Assembly: GCA_026785745.1 (NCBI GenBank) | Contig: JAJAZO010000037.1 | Coordinates: 1-14,794, forward strand | Reading direction: 5' to 3' | DNA: 14,794 bases | DNA from: Chitinophagaceae bacterium | GTDB lineage: Bacteria > Bacteroidota > Bacteroidia > Chitinophagales > Chitinophagaceae | Shown: positions 1 to 6,100 of the stretch, piece by piece | Numbering within the stretch: the first letter of the stretch is position 1 | How the letters are laid out: the number at the start of each line of letters is the position of its first letter | Position numbers and translations under genes: made by a program | The notes under the pieces: generated by a model | Databases searched by the model: none | Told to the model about the DNA's origin: nothing | The model's input: the letters and a program-made list of their open reading frames with translations, nothing else

Positions 1-299
1 CAACAGGGAAAATTTCACCTGCGGCAACCATGCCTGTTACCTTGGTAATGCTGGAAGCCATCCGTGATTTTTATTACAAAACAGGAAAGCGTATTGCGAT
101 GAAGCCAGCCGGTGGAATATCAAAATCAAAACTGGCCTTGCATTATCTGGTAATGGTAAAAGAAGTGCTGGGAGAAGATTGGCTGAATAATGAATGGTTC
201 CGTTTTGGTGCCAGTAGTCTGGCGAATGATGTGCTGATGCAGTTAGTGAAATTAAAAACGGGTTTGTATCAGAGTGCAAATTATTTTTCGGTGGATTAA
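1..299 (+). CDS. deoC: Deoxyribose-phosphate aldolase, C-terminal part (5' end outside window)
   Basis: Class I aldolase of deoxynucleoside catabolism; cytosolic, cleaving 2-deoxyribose 5-phosphate to acetaldehyde and glyceraldehyde 3-phosphate. The frame is open from the left edge (first full codon at 3), so the first ATG at 30 is internal. Visible family motifs are TGKISPAAT (the end of the conserved TSTGK stretch), MKPAGGIS, which carries the second active-site lysine (Lys201 of the E. coli enzyme), and the C-terminal FGASSL phosphate-binding segment. The Schiff-base lysine lies just upstream and is cut off by the window. About 98 residues remain of a protein usually 220-260 long. It is followed by an aldehyde dehydrogenase pair, which fits disposal of the acetaldehyde product. 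Identification is firm; only the 5' part is missing. Confidence 0.93.
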   Translation, partial: TGKISPAATMPVTLVMLEAIRDFYYKTGKRIAMKPAGGISKSKLALHYLVMVKEVLGEDWLNNEWFRFGASSLANDVLMQLVKLKTGLYQSANYFSVD

Positions 300-301
300 C
301 A

Positions 302-334
302 GCCTGTCCCCCGCAGCGGCGGGGAGACTTAGGT
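302..334 (+). repeat. Hairpin repeat, copy A, directly 3' of deoC
   Basis: Begins three bases after the deoC stop. It has a GCCTGTCCC lead, a perfect 6-bp stem CCCCGC/GCGGGG (309-314 with 319-324) around a 4-base loop, then GAGACTTAGGT (324-334). The last 11 bases recur exactly at 2137-2147 after the ALDH1 stop, there also following a GC-rich palindrome. It may act as an mRNA 3'-end hairpin, but it has no T-tract, so it is not a canonical terminator. Confidence 0.6.
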
Positions 335-427
335 CAATCAGTCTTTTCAAATATTAAACTTGTTGAAAGAATATCGCTGAGAAAATAAAGACTCCTTGAA
401 AAGCAAGGGTTGTGCAAGGATGGCCTT

Positions 428-457
428 CTCCCTTTAGGGGAAGGTCGGGATGGGGTT
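428..457. repeat. Dispersed-repeat core (CCCTTTAGGGG type)
   Basis: Contains CTCCCTTTAGGGGAAGG followed by TCGGGATGGGG. From memory, sequences of this kind are scattered through many Bacteroidota genomes between genes. Its reverse complement shares the CCCCATCCC and CCCTAAAGG blocks with the extreme 3' end of sucD (12395-12420), so two related copies occur here, one intergenic and one coding. Assignment to a family is from pattern memory and this internal comparison only. Confidence 0.5.
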
Positions 458-485
458 GAATAGCGAACAGAACGATGAAGAGTGA

Positions 486-522
486 TTAATTTATCCTCTT
501 CCACTGGAAGAAAATAAATTAA
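486..522. repeat. 37-base near-perfect palindrome upstream of ALDH1
   Basis: Two 18-base arms (486-503 and 505-522) around one central base pair at 16 of 18 positions; the only mismatches are 495/513 and 496/512. The centre reads CTTCCA-C-TGGAAG and the outer part is AT-rich. It could be an operator, a hairpin or a relic of a mobile repeat; the sequence alone does not decide. Confidence 0.6.
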
Positions 523-576
523 CAAATCAGCGATTGCAACGGAAGTTCATCCGTGTTAATGTCGCTGGTAAAATAA

Positions 577-602
577 TCCGCCTTCGACAAGGCTACGGCG
601 GA
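577..602. repeat. TCCGCC/GGCGGA hairpin just before ALDH1
   Basis: Outer stem TCCGCC (577-582) pairs with GGCGGA (597-602). An alternative inner stem GCCTT/AAGGC can form inside it. The same six-base stem sequences occur at 2121-2136 and 12498-12513 with four-base loops, so this looks like a member of the same repeat group with a longer loop. It ends 16 bases before the ALDH1 start codon and could affect translation if transcribed. Confidence 0.5.
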
Positions 603-618
603 CAAGAAAAATAAAATT

Positions 619-2118
619 ATGGCAGTAATAAAAAAGAAAGCCGGAACAAAAAGCAACACTATCAAATTAAAATTTGATACTTCTTGGTCGTATGCCCCTG
701 CACCTGAAAGTAAAAGTGCAGCTACGATTAATAAACAATATGATTTGTTTATTAATGGTGAATGGCAAAAACCAAGCAGCAAGAAATATTTTGATACCAT
801 CAATCCGGCGAATGAAGAAAAGTTGAGTGAAGTAGCAGAGGCTAATGCTGCGGATGTTGACAAAGCAGTGAAGGCAGCAAGAAATGCATATGATAAAGTG
901 TGGAAGAAAATGCCTGCGAAAGAAAGAGCCAAATACATTTTTCGCATTGCCCGCATAATGCAAGAAAAAGCAAGAGAGCTGGCCATTATTGAAACATTAG
1001 ATGGTGGCAAGCCGATAAAAGAAAGCCGTGACTTTGATGTGCCGGCGGCAGCCAATCATTTGTTTTATTATGCAGGCTGGGCCGATAAATTAGAATATGC
1101 TTTTCCGAATCGTACCACAGAACCGCTGGGTGTGGCGGGACAAATTACGCCGTGGAATTTTCCTTTATTGATGGCTGCATGGAAAATAGCTCCGGCATTG
1201 GCAACAGGTAATACGGTGGTGTTAAAACCTGCTGAAACAACCTCGTTGACAACATTGAAACTGGCAGAGATAATTCAGGAAGCGGATTTGCCACCCGGCG
1301 TTGTGAACATTATTACCGGTGCTGGCGAAACAGGTGCTGCTATTGTTAATCATATTGATGTAAATAAAATTGCCTTTACCGGTTCTACCAATGTTGGCAA
1401 AATAATTCAACGGGCTATTGCGGGTACGAATAAAAAAGCAACTTTAGAATTAGGTGGCAAGGCCGCTAATATAATTTTTGAAGATGCACCTATTGACCAG
1501 GCGGTGGAAGGTGTGGTGAATGCTATTTTTTTTAATCAGGGTCATGTTTGTTGTGCCGGTTCAAGATTATATGTGCAGGAGTCGGTAGCCAAAGAAGTAA
1601 TAAGAAAATTACGGGATCGTATGCAATCATTGATTGTTGGCGACCCGATGGATAAGAATACAGACATTGGTGCAATCAATTCGAGAGAACAATTACAAAT
1701 TATTCAGAAATATATTGCTATTGGTAAAAAAGAAGGGGCGGAAATGTATGAGAGCAGTTGCCCATTACCTTCCAAAGGTTTTTGGTGCAGGCCAACCATC
1801 TTTAGCAATGTAGCGCAGAGCAACCGCATAGCACAGGAAGAAATTTTTGGACCGGTATTATCAATTCTTACGTTCCGCACTGATGATGAAGTGATTGAAA
1901 AAGCAAATAATTCGCCATACGGCTTAAGTGCCGGTGTGTGGACGGATAAAGGGTCTAAGATTTTCAACATGACGAAGAGAATGAGAGCTGGGGTGGTGTG
2001 GGCCAATACCTTCAATAAGTTTGATCCTACTTCTCCCTTTGGTGGATATAAAGAAAGTGGATTTGGAAGAGAGGGTGGGCTGCATGGGTTGATTGCGTAT
2101 GTGAATATAAAATCCTGA
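619..2118 (+). CDS. Aldehyde dehydrogenase, catalytically complete
   Basis: NAD(P)-dependent oxidation of an aldehyde to the acid. The 499-residue length is normal for the superfamily. The NAD-binding half carries TPWNFP (Asn180), VVLKPAE (Lys203) and FTGSTNVG (253-260). Catalytic residues are Glu277 in LELGGK and nucleophile Cys311 in [16 protein letters not shown] (Glu408) binds the nicotinamide ribose. The residue after Gly in the cysteine motif is His rather than the usual Gln or Glu. ATG 619 is the first start after an in-frame stop at 574; no Shine-Dalgarno is seen, as is normal in Bacteroidota. About 40 N-terminal residues, Lys-rich then Pro/Ser-rich, precede the fold. Position after deoC suggests acetaldehyde as a substrate; this is inference. 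The next gene is a catalytically dead paralogue with which it may pair as in ALDH16 proteins. Confidence 0.93.
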   Translation: MAVIKKKAGTKSNTIKLKFDTSWSYAPAPESKSAATINKQYDLFINGEWQKPSSKKYFDTINPANEEKLSEVAEANAADVDKAVKAARNAYDKVWKKMPAKERAKYIFRIARIMQEKARELAIIETLDGGKPIKESRDFDVPAAANHLFYYAGWADKLEYAFPNRTTEPLGVAGQITPWNFPLLMAAWKIAPALATGNTVVLKPAETTSLTTLKLAEIIQEADLPPGVVNIITGAGETGAAIVNHIDVNKIAFTGSTNVGKIIQRAIAGTNKKATLELGGKAANIIFEDAPIDQAVEGVVNAIFFNQGHVCCAGSRLYVQESVAKEVIRKLRDRMQSLIVGDPMDKNTDIGAINSREQLQIIQKYIAIGKKEGAEMYESSCPLPSKGFWCRPTIFSNVAQSNRIAQEEIFGPVLSILTFRTDDEVIEKANNSPYGLSAGVWTDKGSKIFNMTKRMRAGVVWANTFNKFDPTSPFGGYKESGFGREGGLHGLIAYVNIKS

Positions 2119-2119
2119 C

Positions 2120-2147
2120 CTCCGCCAATTGGCGGAGAGACTTAGGT
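2120..2147 (+). repeat. Hairpin repeat, copy B, directly 3' of ALDH1
   Basis: An 18-base perfect palindrome (2120-2137, CTCCGCC-AATT-GGCGGAG) starts two bases after the TGA stop and is followed by AGACTTAGGT. The shared tail GAGACTTAGGT (2137-2147) is identical to copy A at 324-334. No T-tract follows. Position and orientation relative to the upstream stop codon match copy A. Confidence 0.6.
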
Positions 2148-2205
2148 TTGAAAAACCTGTTTGTTATTTTCAGAGTTCTTTATTTCAAAAGTTATTTGTA
2201 GAAAA

Positions 2206-2233
2206 GATTGCGAAGCAATCAATCCGTGTTAAT
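2206..2233 (+). repeat. GATTGC hairpin plus ATCCGTGTTAAT dispersed repeat
   Basis: GATTGC (2206-2211) and GCAATC (2215-2220) form a perfect stem around GAA. ATCCGTGTTAAT (2222-2233) follows and recurs exactly at 549-560 in the preceding spacer. It continues as CTGTGTAATC, giving a degenerate internal repetition. Similar strings are, as I recall, common intergenic filler in Bacteroidota. It lies between the two ALDH genes. Confidence 0.45.
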
Positions 2234-2280
2234 CTGTGTAATCTTTGGCAAAAATATTTTGTGTTATTTAGTGTGTTTTT

Positions 2281-2300
2281 CCCGTTAAGGCGGGACAGGC
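2281..2300 (-). repeat. Partial inverted copy of the GCCTGTCCC repeat
   Basis: Read on the minus strand this begins GCCTGTCCC (2300 to 2292), identical to the start of copy A at 302-310, and ends in CGGG able to pair with its CCCG. It is a half-element in opposite orientation, ending 19 bases before the ATG of the second ALDH-like gene. Confidence 0.4.
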
Positions 2301-2319
2301 AGTGGATAAAAAATTATGT

Positions 2320-3270
2320 ATGGAAAAAACAATTAAAAAATCTTCGCTAAGCATCAGCGAAAATGGATTAGAGAAAAAAACTTCTTCTAAAAGATTAGAA
2401 GTAGTAAAGACCTATAAAATTTATATCGGCGGACAGTTCCCCAGAACAGAATCTGGCCGTTATTATATTCCTGTAAATGCTGCCGGAAAAAAACTGGCGA
2501 ATATTTGCCTGAGTTCAAGAAAAGATTTTAGAGATGCTGTGGTTAGTGCAAGAGGTGCAGTAAGTGGCTGGAGTGGCCGTGCCGCCTTCAACCGCAGCCA
2601 GATATTATACCGTATGGCGGAGATGCTGGAAGGAAGAAAGGCTCAGTTTATTGATGAATTGATACAACAGGATGCTACTAAAGCAAAAGCTGAGAAAGAA
2701 GTAAACCTTTCCATTGACCGTTTAATATATTATGCCGGCTGGTGTGATAAGTTTCAGCAACTGTTCAGTTCGGTAAATCCTGTTGCGAGTTCGCATTTTA
2801 ATTTTTCTGTTCCCGAACCGACAGGAGTTGTTTCTATCATTGCTCCGCAAAGTGATTCACTGTTAGGATTGGTTTCAGTTATTGCTCCGGTAATTGCTGG
2901 CGGTAATACTTGTGTGGTACTGGCATCTGAAACAAAACCGCTTTGTGCCGTTACTTTTGCCGAAGTATTAAACTCATCTGATTTACCAGGTGGAGTTGTT
3001 AATATTTTAACAGGGAAGCCATCGGAACTGGCCAGTTGGTTTGTGGACCATATGGACGTAAATGCAACCATTTACTGCGAAAACAATTCTGAGACAAAGA
3101 AAATGATACGGGAAAAATCGGCCATGAACCTGAAGCGTATCACTTTCTATGATAAGATAAACTGGTACACCAACGAAGGGCAATCACCGTACTTCATTAT
3201 GGATACCCAGGAAATAAAAACCGCCTGGCACCCGGTTGAAAATATTGCCGGGGCGGGAGGAGGTTATTAA
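2320..3270 (+). CDS. ALDH-superfamily pseudoenzyme (NAD-domain-like, no catalytic residues)
   Basis: A 316-residue ALDH-like protein, far below the usual 480-500. Homology to the preceding gene is clear from shared blocks: YYAGWCDK (137-144), EPTGVVSIIAP (166-176), DLPGGVVNILTG (221-232). The catalytic set is missing: PWNFP has become PQSDS (177-181), the cofactor lysine position is VVLASE (Ala202), and there is no ELGGK, no cysteine motif and no EEIFGP. The chain ends where the catalytic domain would begin, after about 70 poorly matching residues. ATG 2320 is preferred over the in-frame GTG at 2302, which abuts a repeat. The layout recalls the non-catalytic C-terminal domain of ALDH16 proteins, here as a separate gene. 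A structural or partner role for ALDH1 is inference; a decayed gene is the alternative, but the frame is intact. Confidence 0.8.
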   Translation: MEKTIKKSSLSISENGLEKKTSSKRLEVVKTYKIYIGGQFPRTESGRYYIPVNAAGKKLANICLSSRKDFRDAVVSARGAVSGWSGRAAFNRSQILYRMAEMLEGRKAQFIDELIQQDATKAKAEKEVNLSIDRLIYYAGWCDKFQQLFSSVNPVASSHFNFSVPEPTGVVSIIAPQSDSLLGLVSVIAPVIAGGNTCVVLASETKPLCAVTFAEVLNSSDLPGGVVNILTGKPSELASWFVDHMDVNATIYCENNSETKKMIREKSAMNLKRITFYDKINWYTNEGQSPYFIMDTQEIKTAWHPVENIAGAGGGY

Positions 3271-3275
3271 TTTTG
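3245..3275 (+). promoter_or_regulatory. Candidate Bacteroidota promoter for the SPOR gene
   Basis: TTG (3245-3247), a 20-base spacer, then TAATTTTG (3268-3275), a full match to TAnnTTTG. It overlaps the stop codon of the upstream ALDH-like gene and would leave a leader of roughly 105 bases before ATG 3388. The long leader makes this less certain than the other promoters. Confidence 0.4.
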
Positions 3276-3387
3276 GTAAGATATTTGAGCTTTATGACAC
3301 ACATGAAATGAGCTGCATTTAAGTCTTCCAAACGGGAATGACTACCGTGGCGAATAACATGTGGCTAATAACAACTATAATAAACAC

Positions 3388-3855
3388 ATGAAATTATTCT
3401 TTACAATCGCAGCTTTTGCTTTCTCTATCGCCTGTTTTGCGCAACAAGATACTGCCTGGGTTGCGCCGGTTGACAGTAACACAGTTATCGTAAACAAAGA
3501 CCCCCGTATTGATTTATTGGTAAAAAAACAGGCTTATATAAATGATATAACGAGCCGTGGCAACAAGAGGACAGACAAAGGTTTTCGCCTGATGATTATC
3601 AGCACCAACAACAGGGATGAAGCACTGGCGGCTAAAACGAAAGTCTATACTTTCTTCCCCGACCTGAAAGCTTATATGTGGTATCAATCCCCTTATTTCA
3701 GGGTAAAAGCAGGGAATTTTAAAGACCTCAAAGATGCTGAAGCCTATCAAAGAAGATTGAATACTTATTTTCCTAAAGGGGTGTTTATTATGAAAGATGT
3801 CATTGAAGTAAAACCTTCAAAGAATAACGGCTCCGACGACGATTCACAGCCTTAA
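3388..3855 (+). CDS. Secreted SPOR-domain protein
   Basis: A 155-residue exported protein. Residues 1-18 form a signal peptide with a lysine at position 2, a hydrophobic core and likely cleavage at CFA-QQ. Residues about 64-140 resemble a SPOR domain: FRLMIIST, then DEALAAKTKVYTFFP, then YFRVKAGNFKDLKDAEAYQRR, the recurrent F-R-V-x-x-G-x-F pattern. SPOR domains bind glycan strands lacking stem peptides, so a periplasmic cell-wall role is likely; the exact role is unknown. The ATG at 3388 gives the proper signal peptide; an in-frame GTG at 3361 would add nine polar residues in front and is rejected. A strong terminator follows, so the gene appears monocistronic. The C-terminus is acidic and disordered-looking (SDDDSQP). 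Confidence 0.82.
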   Translation: MKLFFTIAAFAFSIACFAQQDTAWVAPVDSNTVIVNKDPRIDLLVKKQAYINDITSRGNKRTDKGFRLMIISTNNRDEALAAKTKVYTFFPDLKAYMWYQSPYFRVKAGNFKDLKDAEAYQRRLNTYFPKGVFIMKDVIEVKPSKNNGSDDDSQP

Positions 3856-3877
3856 GAACTTTTACAACAAATCATTT

Positions 3878-3908
3878 AAAATCCTTGTTCCGTCAACAAG
3901 GATTTTTT
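3878..3908 (+). terminator. Rho-independent terminator after the SPOR gene
   Basis: Perfect 12-bp stem AAAATCCTTGTT (3878-3889) with AACAAGGATTTT (3895-3906), a 5-base loop, and a run of six T (3903-3908) partly inside the stem. It lies 23 bases after the SPOR stop and upstream of the M20 promoter. Confidence 0.88.
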
Positions 3909-3925
3909 AGCTTGTGACGAGCTGC

Positions 3926-3956
3926 TCTGCCGCTTCAGCCTGAAATCCTATTTTTG
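3926..3956 (+). promoter_or_regulatory. Promoter for the M20 amidohydrolase gene
   Basis: TCTG (3926-3929), 19 bases, then TATTTTTG (3949-3956), a full match to the Bacteroidota -7 consensus TAnnTTTG. Only four bases separate it from ATG 3961, so the transcript would start at or very near the A of the ATG, implying a leaderless or almost leaderless mRNA. Confidence 0.65.
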
Positions 3957-3960
3957 CGCC

Positions 3961-5136
3961 ATGCAAGAAAAGATAAAAGCCTTAGCCAAAAAATATGCAC
4001 CCGACTTTATAGAAGTTCGCCATCATCTTCATGCCCACCCTGAACTAAGCTACCAGGAATTTGAAACATCCAAATTTATACAAGGAAAACTTAAGGAAGT
4101 GGGAATTCCATTTGAAATAAAAGCGACAACGGGTGTAGTTGGATTAATAAAAGGGAAGAACCCTGAAAAGCGAATTATTGCCTTAAGAGCTGATATGGAT
4201 GCACTACCTATCAAAGAAGAAAACGATATTCCCTATAAATCAAAGAATGATGGGGTGATGCATGCCTGCGGACATGATGTACACACTACCTGTTTGCTGG
4301 GTGCTGCAAAAATCCTTTTTGAACTAAAAGATGAATGGGAAGGCACAGTAAAACTTATTTTTCAACCGGGTGAAGAAAAAAACCCCGGTGGTGCTTCGCT
4401 GATGATAAAAGATGGAGTGCTGGAAAATCCGAAGCCACAAGCTATTCTTGCCTTACATGTAAATACCATTTTAGAGGTTGGTGAATTAAGTTTTCGCAGC
4501 GGCAAAGTGATGGCCAGTGCCGATGAAATTTATATAACAGTTAAAGGTAAAGGCGGTCATGCTGCATCTCCGCATCTTATTATTGATCCTATTCTTATCA
4601 GTTCGCATTTAATTATTGCACTGCAACAATTAATAAGCAGAAATAATAATCCTTTCAATCCGTCTGTTCTTTCCATTTCTTCCTTTAATGGCGGCAATAC
4701 CACCAATGTTATTCCTAATGAAGTAAAAATGATGGGAACGTTCCGTGCTATGGATGAAACCTGGCGTTTTAAAGCACATGACCTGATTCGCAAACTCACC
4801 ACCAACCTTGTACATTCTATGGGTGGTGAAGTGGACCTGCACATTGACGTAGGCTATCCCTGTGTAATGAATAATGAAAAAGTAACAGCCGCTGCTATGA
4901 GTAAAGCTGCTGAATATATGGGTGCCGAAAAGATAAGCGAAACAGAACTTCGCATGGGTGCTGAAGATTTTGGTTACTATGCTCAACAAATTCCTGCCTG
5001 CTTCTATCGCCTCGGCACTATGAATAAAGCAAAAGGCATTACCGCCGGTGTACACACCCCTGTTTTTAATATTGATGAAAATGCGATTGAAATTGGAATG
5101 GGAATGATGGCGTGGCTGGGCAGTAATGTTGAATAA
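3961..5136 (+). CDS. M20-family amidohydrolase (N-acyl-amino-acid / hippurate hydrolase type)
   Basis: Cytosolic metal-dependent amidohydrolase that removes an acyl group from an amide such as an N-acyl amino acid; the true substrate cannot be read from sequence. The 391 residues cover the whole family. The expected two-metal site is present: MHACGHD (Cys103, His105), PGEE (catalytic Glu138, ligand Glu139), ALHV (His166) and VHTPVF (His365). The central dimerisation domain carries GKGGHAASPH (196-205) and GGNTTNVIP (244-252), typical of the M20D group. No signal peptide is seen. ATG 3961 sits four bases after a consensus -7 box. A methyltransferase gene starts 43 bases downstream. No dapE- or lysine-cluster context is visible, so a general peptide- or acyl-scavenging role is most likely. 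Confidence 0.9.
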   Translation: MQEKIKALAKKYAPDFIEVRHHLHAHPELSYQEFETSKFIQGKLKEVGIPFEIKATTGVVGLIKGKNPEKRIIALRADMDALPIKEENDIPYKSKNDGVMHACGHDVHTTCLLGAAKILFELKDEWEGTVKLIFQPGEEKNPGGASLMIKDGVLENPKPQAILALHVNTILEVGELSFRSGKVMASADEIYITVKGKGGHAASPHLIIDPILISSHLIIALQQLISRNNNPFNPSVLSISSFNGGNTTNVIPNEVKMMGTFRAMDETWRFKAHDLIRKLTTNLVHSMGGEVDLHIDVGYPCVMNNEKVTAAAMSKAAEYMGAEKISETELRMGAEDFGYYAQQIPACFYRLGTMNKAKGITAGVHTPVFNIDENAIEIGMGMMAWLGSNVE

Positions 5137-5179
5137 TAATCCGAACTTCATAAATTAAGTGGACAAATAAGTTTCAGCA

Positions 5180-5956
5180 ATGAGTATCTATGATACAGAA
5201 GGCTCCGTTCAACAATCATTTGATGAAAATGCAATCCCTGAAGAACAGTTACAAGCTCAGTGGGCTGAATTTATAGAACTTAAAAAAGTAATTGCAGGCC
5301 TATCCGTCAATAATAAAAAGCCGATTTCTATTTTAGACATTGGCATTGGTGATGGAAGAATTGTAAAACACTTGTACAGCATACAGGAGATCTGGGATTG
5401 TATAGCATTATATCACGGCATTGATAATGCAGAGCCTTGCCTGGCTATTTCAACTAAACTCATCAACGATTTAAAAATTCATAATAAAGTAAGGTTAAGT
5501 AATTTGGAAGCACATCAGCTCGATACGTTAACTGAAAAATATGATTTGATTATCATTACATGGTTTACTGCCGGCAATTTTCATCCTGAAGATTTCCCAT
5601 TTGAAACATATAAAGAATCAGGCAAAAGAATTGATTTATCTCAAAATAAAAGGTTTGAAATGATTTTCTACAATGCTTATAACATTTTAAATCCCTGGGG
5701 AGAAATCCTTATTGGTTCCTGCTACATTGATAATGACAATACAAGAAAAAAACAAGAAGCATTTTACAAAAAATTGGGAATGACGGTAATTACCGATTCG
5801 CAGGACACATTTACAGCCACCAAAGAAAAATTTTGGTCGCAACGTTTTACAAAAGAAAAATTGAAGGCCTATCTAAGTTTCGTTGCTCCTGATAAAATTA
5901 TATGCACTCCATTGGATACTTATGATTTTGCCATGCAAGTAAGGATAAAAAAGTAG
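5180..5956 (+). CDS. Class I SAM-dependent methyltransferase, substrate unknown
   Basis: A 258-residue soluble protein with a Rossmann-type SAM site: motif I ILDIGIGDGR (51-60), an acidic end of the second strand at HGIDNAEP (Asp82), and a motif IV strand YDLIIITWFTAG (121-132). The 50 residues before motif I are helical and polar. NPWGEILIGS (171-180) fits the strand after motif IV. I do not recognise a specific subfamily, so the acceptor (small molecule, protein or RNA) is unassigned. It follows the M20 gene by 43 bases and could be co-transcribed; a weak -7-like TAAGTTTC (5168-5175) just before ATG 5180 might instead give its own near-leaderless transcript. Confidence 0.75.
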   Translation: MSIYDTEGSVQQSFDENAIPEEQLQAQWAEFIELKKVIAGLSVNNKKPISILDIGIGDGRIVKHLYSIQEIWDCIALYHGIDNAEPCLAISTKLINDLKIHNKVRLSNLEAHQLDTLTEKYDLIIITWFTAGNFHPEDFPFETYKESGKRIDLSQNKRFEMIFYNAYNILNPWGEILIGSCYIDNDNTRKKQEAFYKKLGMTVITDSQDTFTATKEKFWSQRFTKEKLKAYLSFVAPDKIICTPLDTYDFAMQVRIKK

Positions 5957-6100
5957 TGACAGTTGTAATTAAGGCTAATCTCGACAGCTTATAAATCACT
6001 CATTTAGAACAAATTTTTCCTAAAATCAGTTCGGATTTTTATTTTGTACATTGCACCCCGCCTCAGATTAGAGAAGAAGATTGAACAATAAACCAGCAAT

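Larger units (their letters stand above)
300..618. other. Gene-free, repeat-rich spacer between deoC and the first ALDH gene
   Basis: This 319-base spacer holds no credible gene. It contains four separate repeat-like elements, listed individually: a GC-rich hairpin directly after the deoC stop, a CCCTTTAGGGG dispersed-repeat core, a 37-base near-perfect palindrome and a TCCGCC/GGCGGA hairpin. I see no clear TAnnTTTG promoter for the downstream gene, so whether ALDH1 is co-transcribed with deoC is open. Confidence 0.6.

Noticed and set aside
334..525. Minus-strand frame of 63 codons after deoC
   Set aside because: It reads through the dispersed repeat core and the palindrome; the PSPKG-like peptide is a repeat translation, not a protein signature.
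300..618. Possible CRISPR or tandem-repeat array in the deoC-ALDH spacer
   Set aside because: The repeats are of different types, not regularly spaced, and no cas gene is nearby.
519..1055. Minus-strand frame of 178 codons with hydrophobic stretches
   Set aside because: It is antisense to the conserved N-terminal half of ALDH1; the hydrophobic look comes from reading a Lys/Glu-rich gene backwards.
2129..2350. Plus-strand frame of 73 codons between the ALDH genes
   Set aside because: It is built from the hairpin and dispersed repeats, overlaps the start of the next gene in another frame, and shows no domain or signal peptide.
4630..5151. Minus-strand frame of 173 codons
   Set aside because: Entirely antisense to the well-conserved M20 gene, with no family resemblance.
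5957..6100. Riboswitch or small RNA upstream of maeB
   Set aside because: I found no recognisable conserved riboswitch core or strong long hairpin; only a weak -7-like box is visible.
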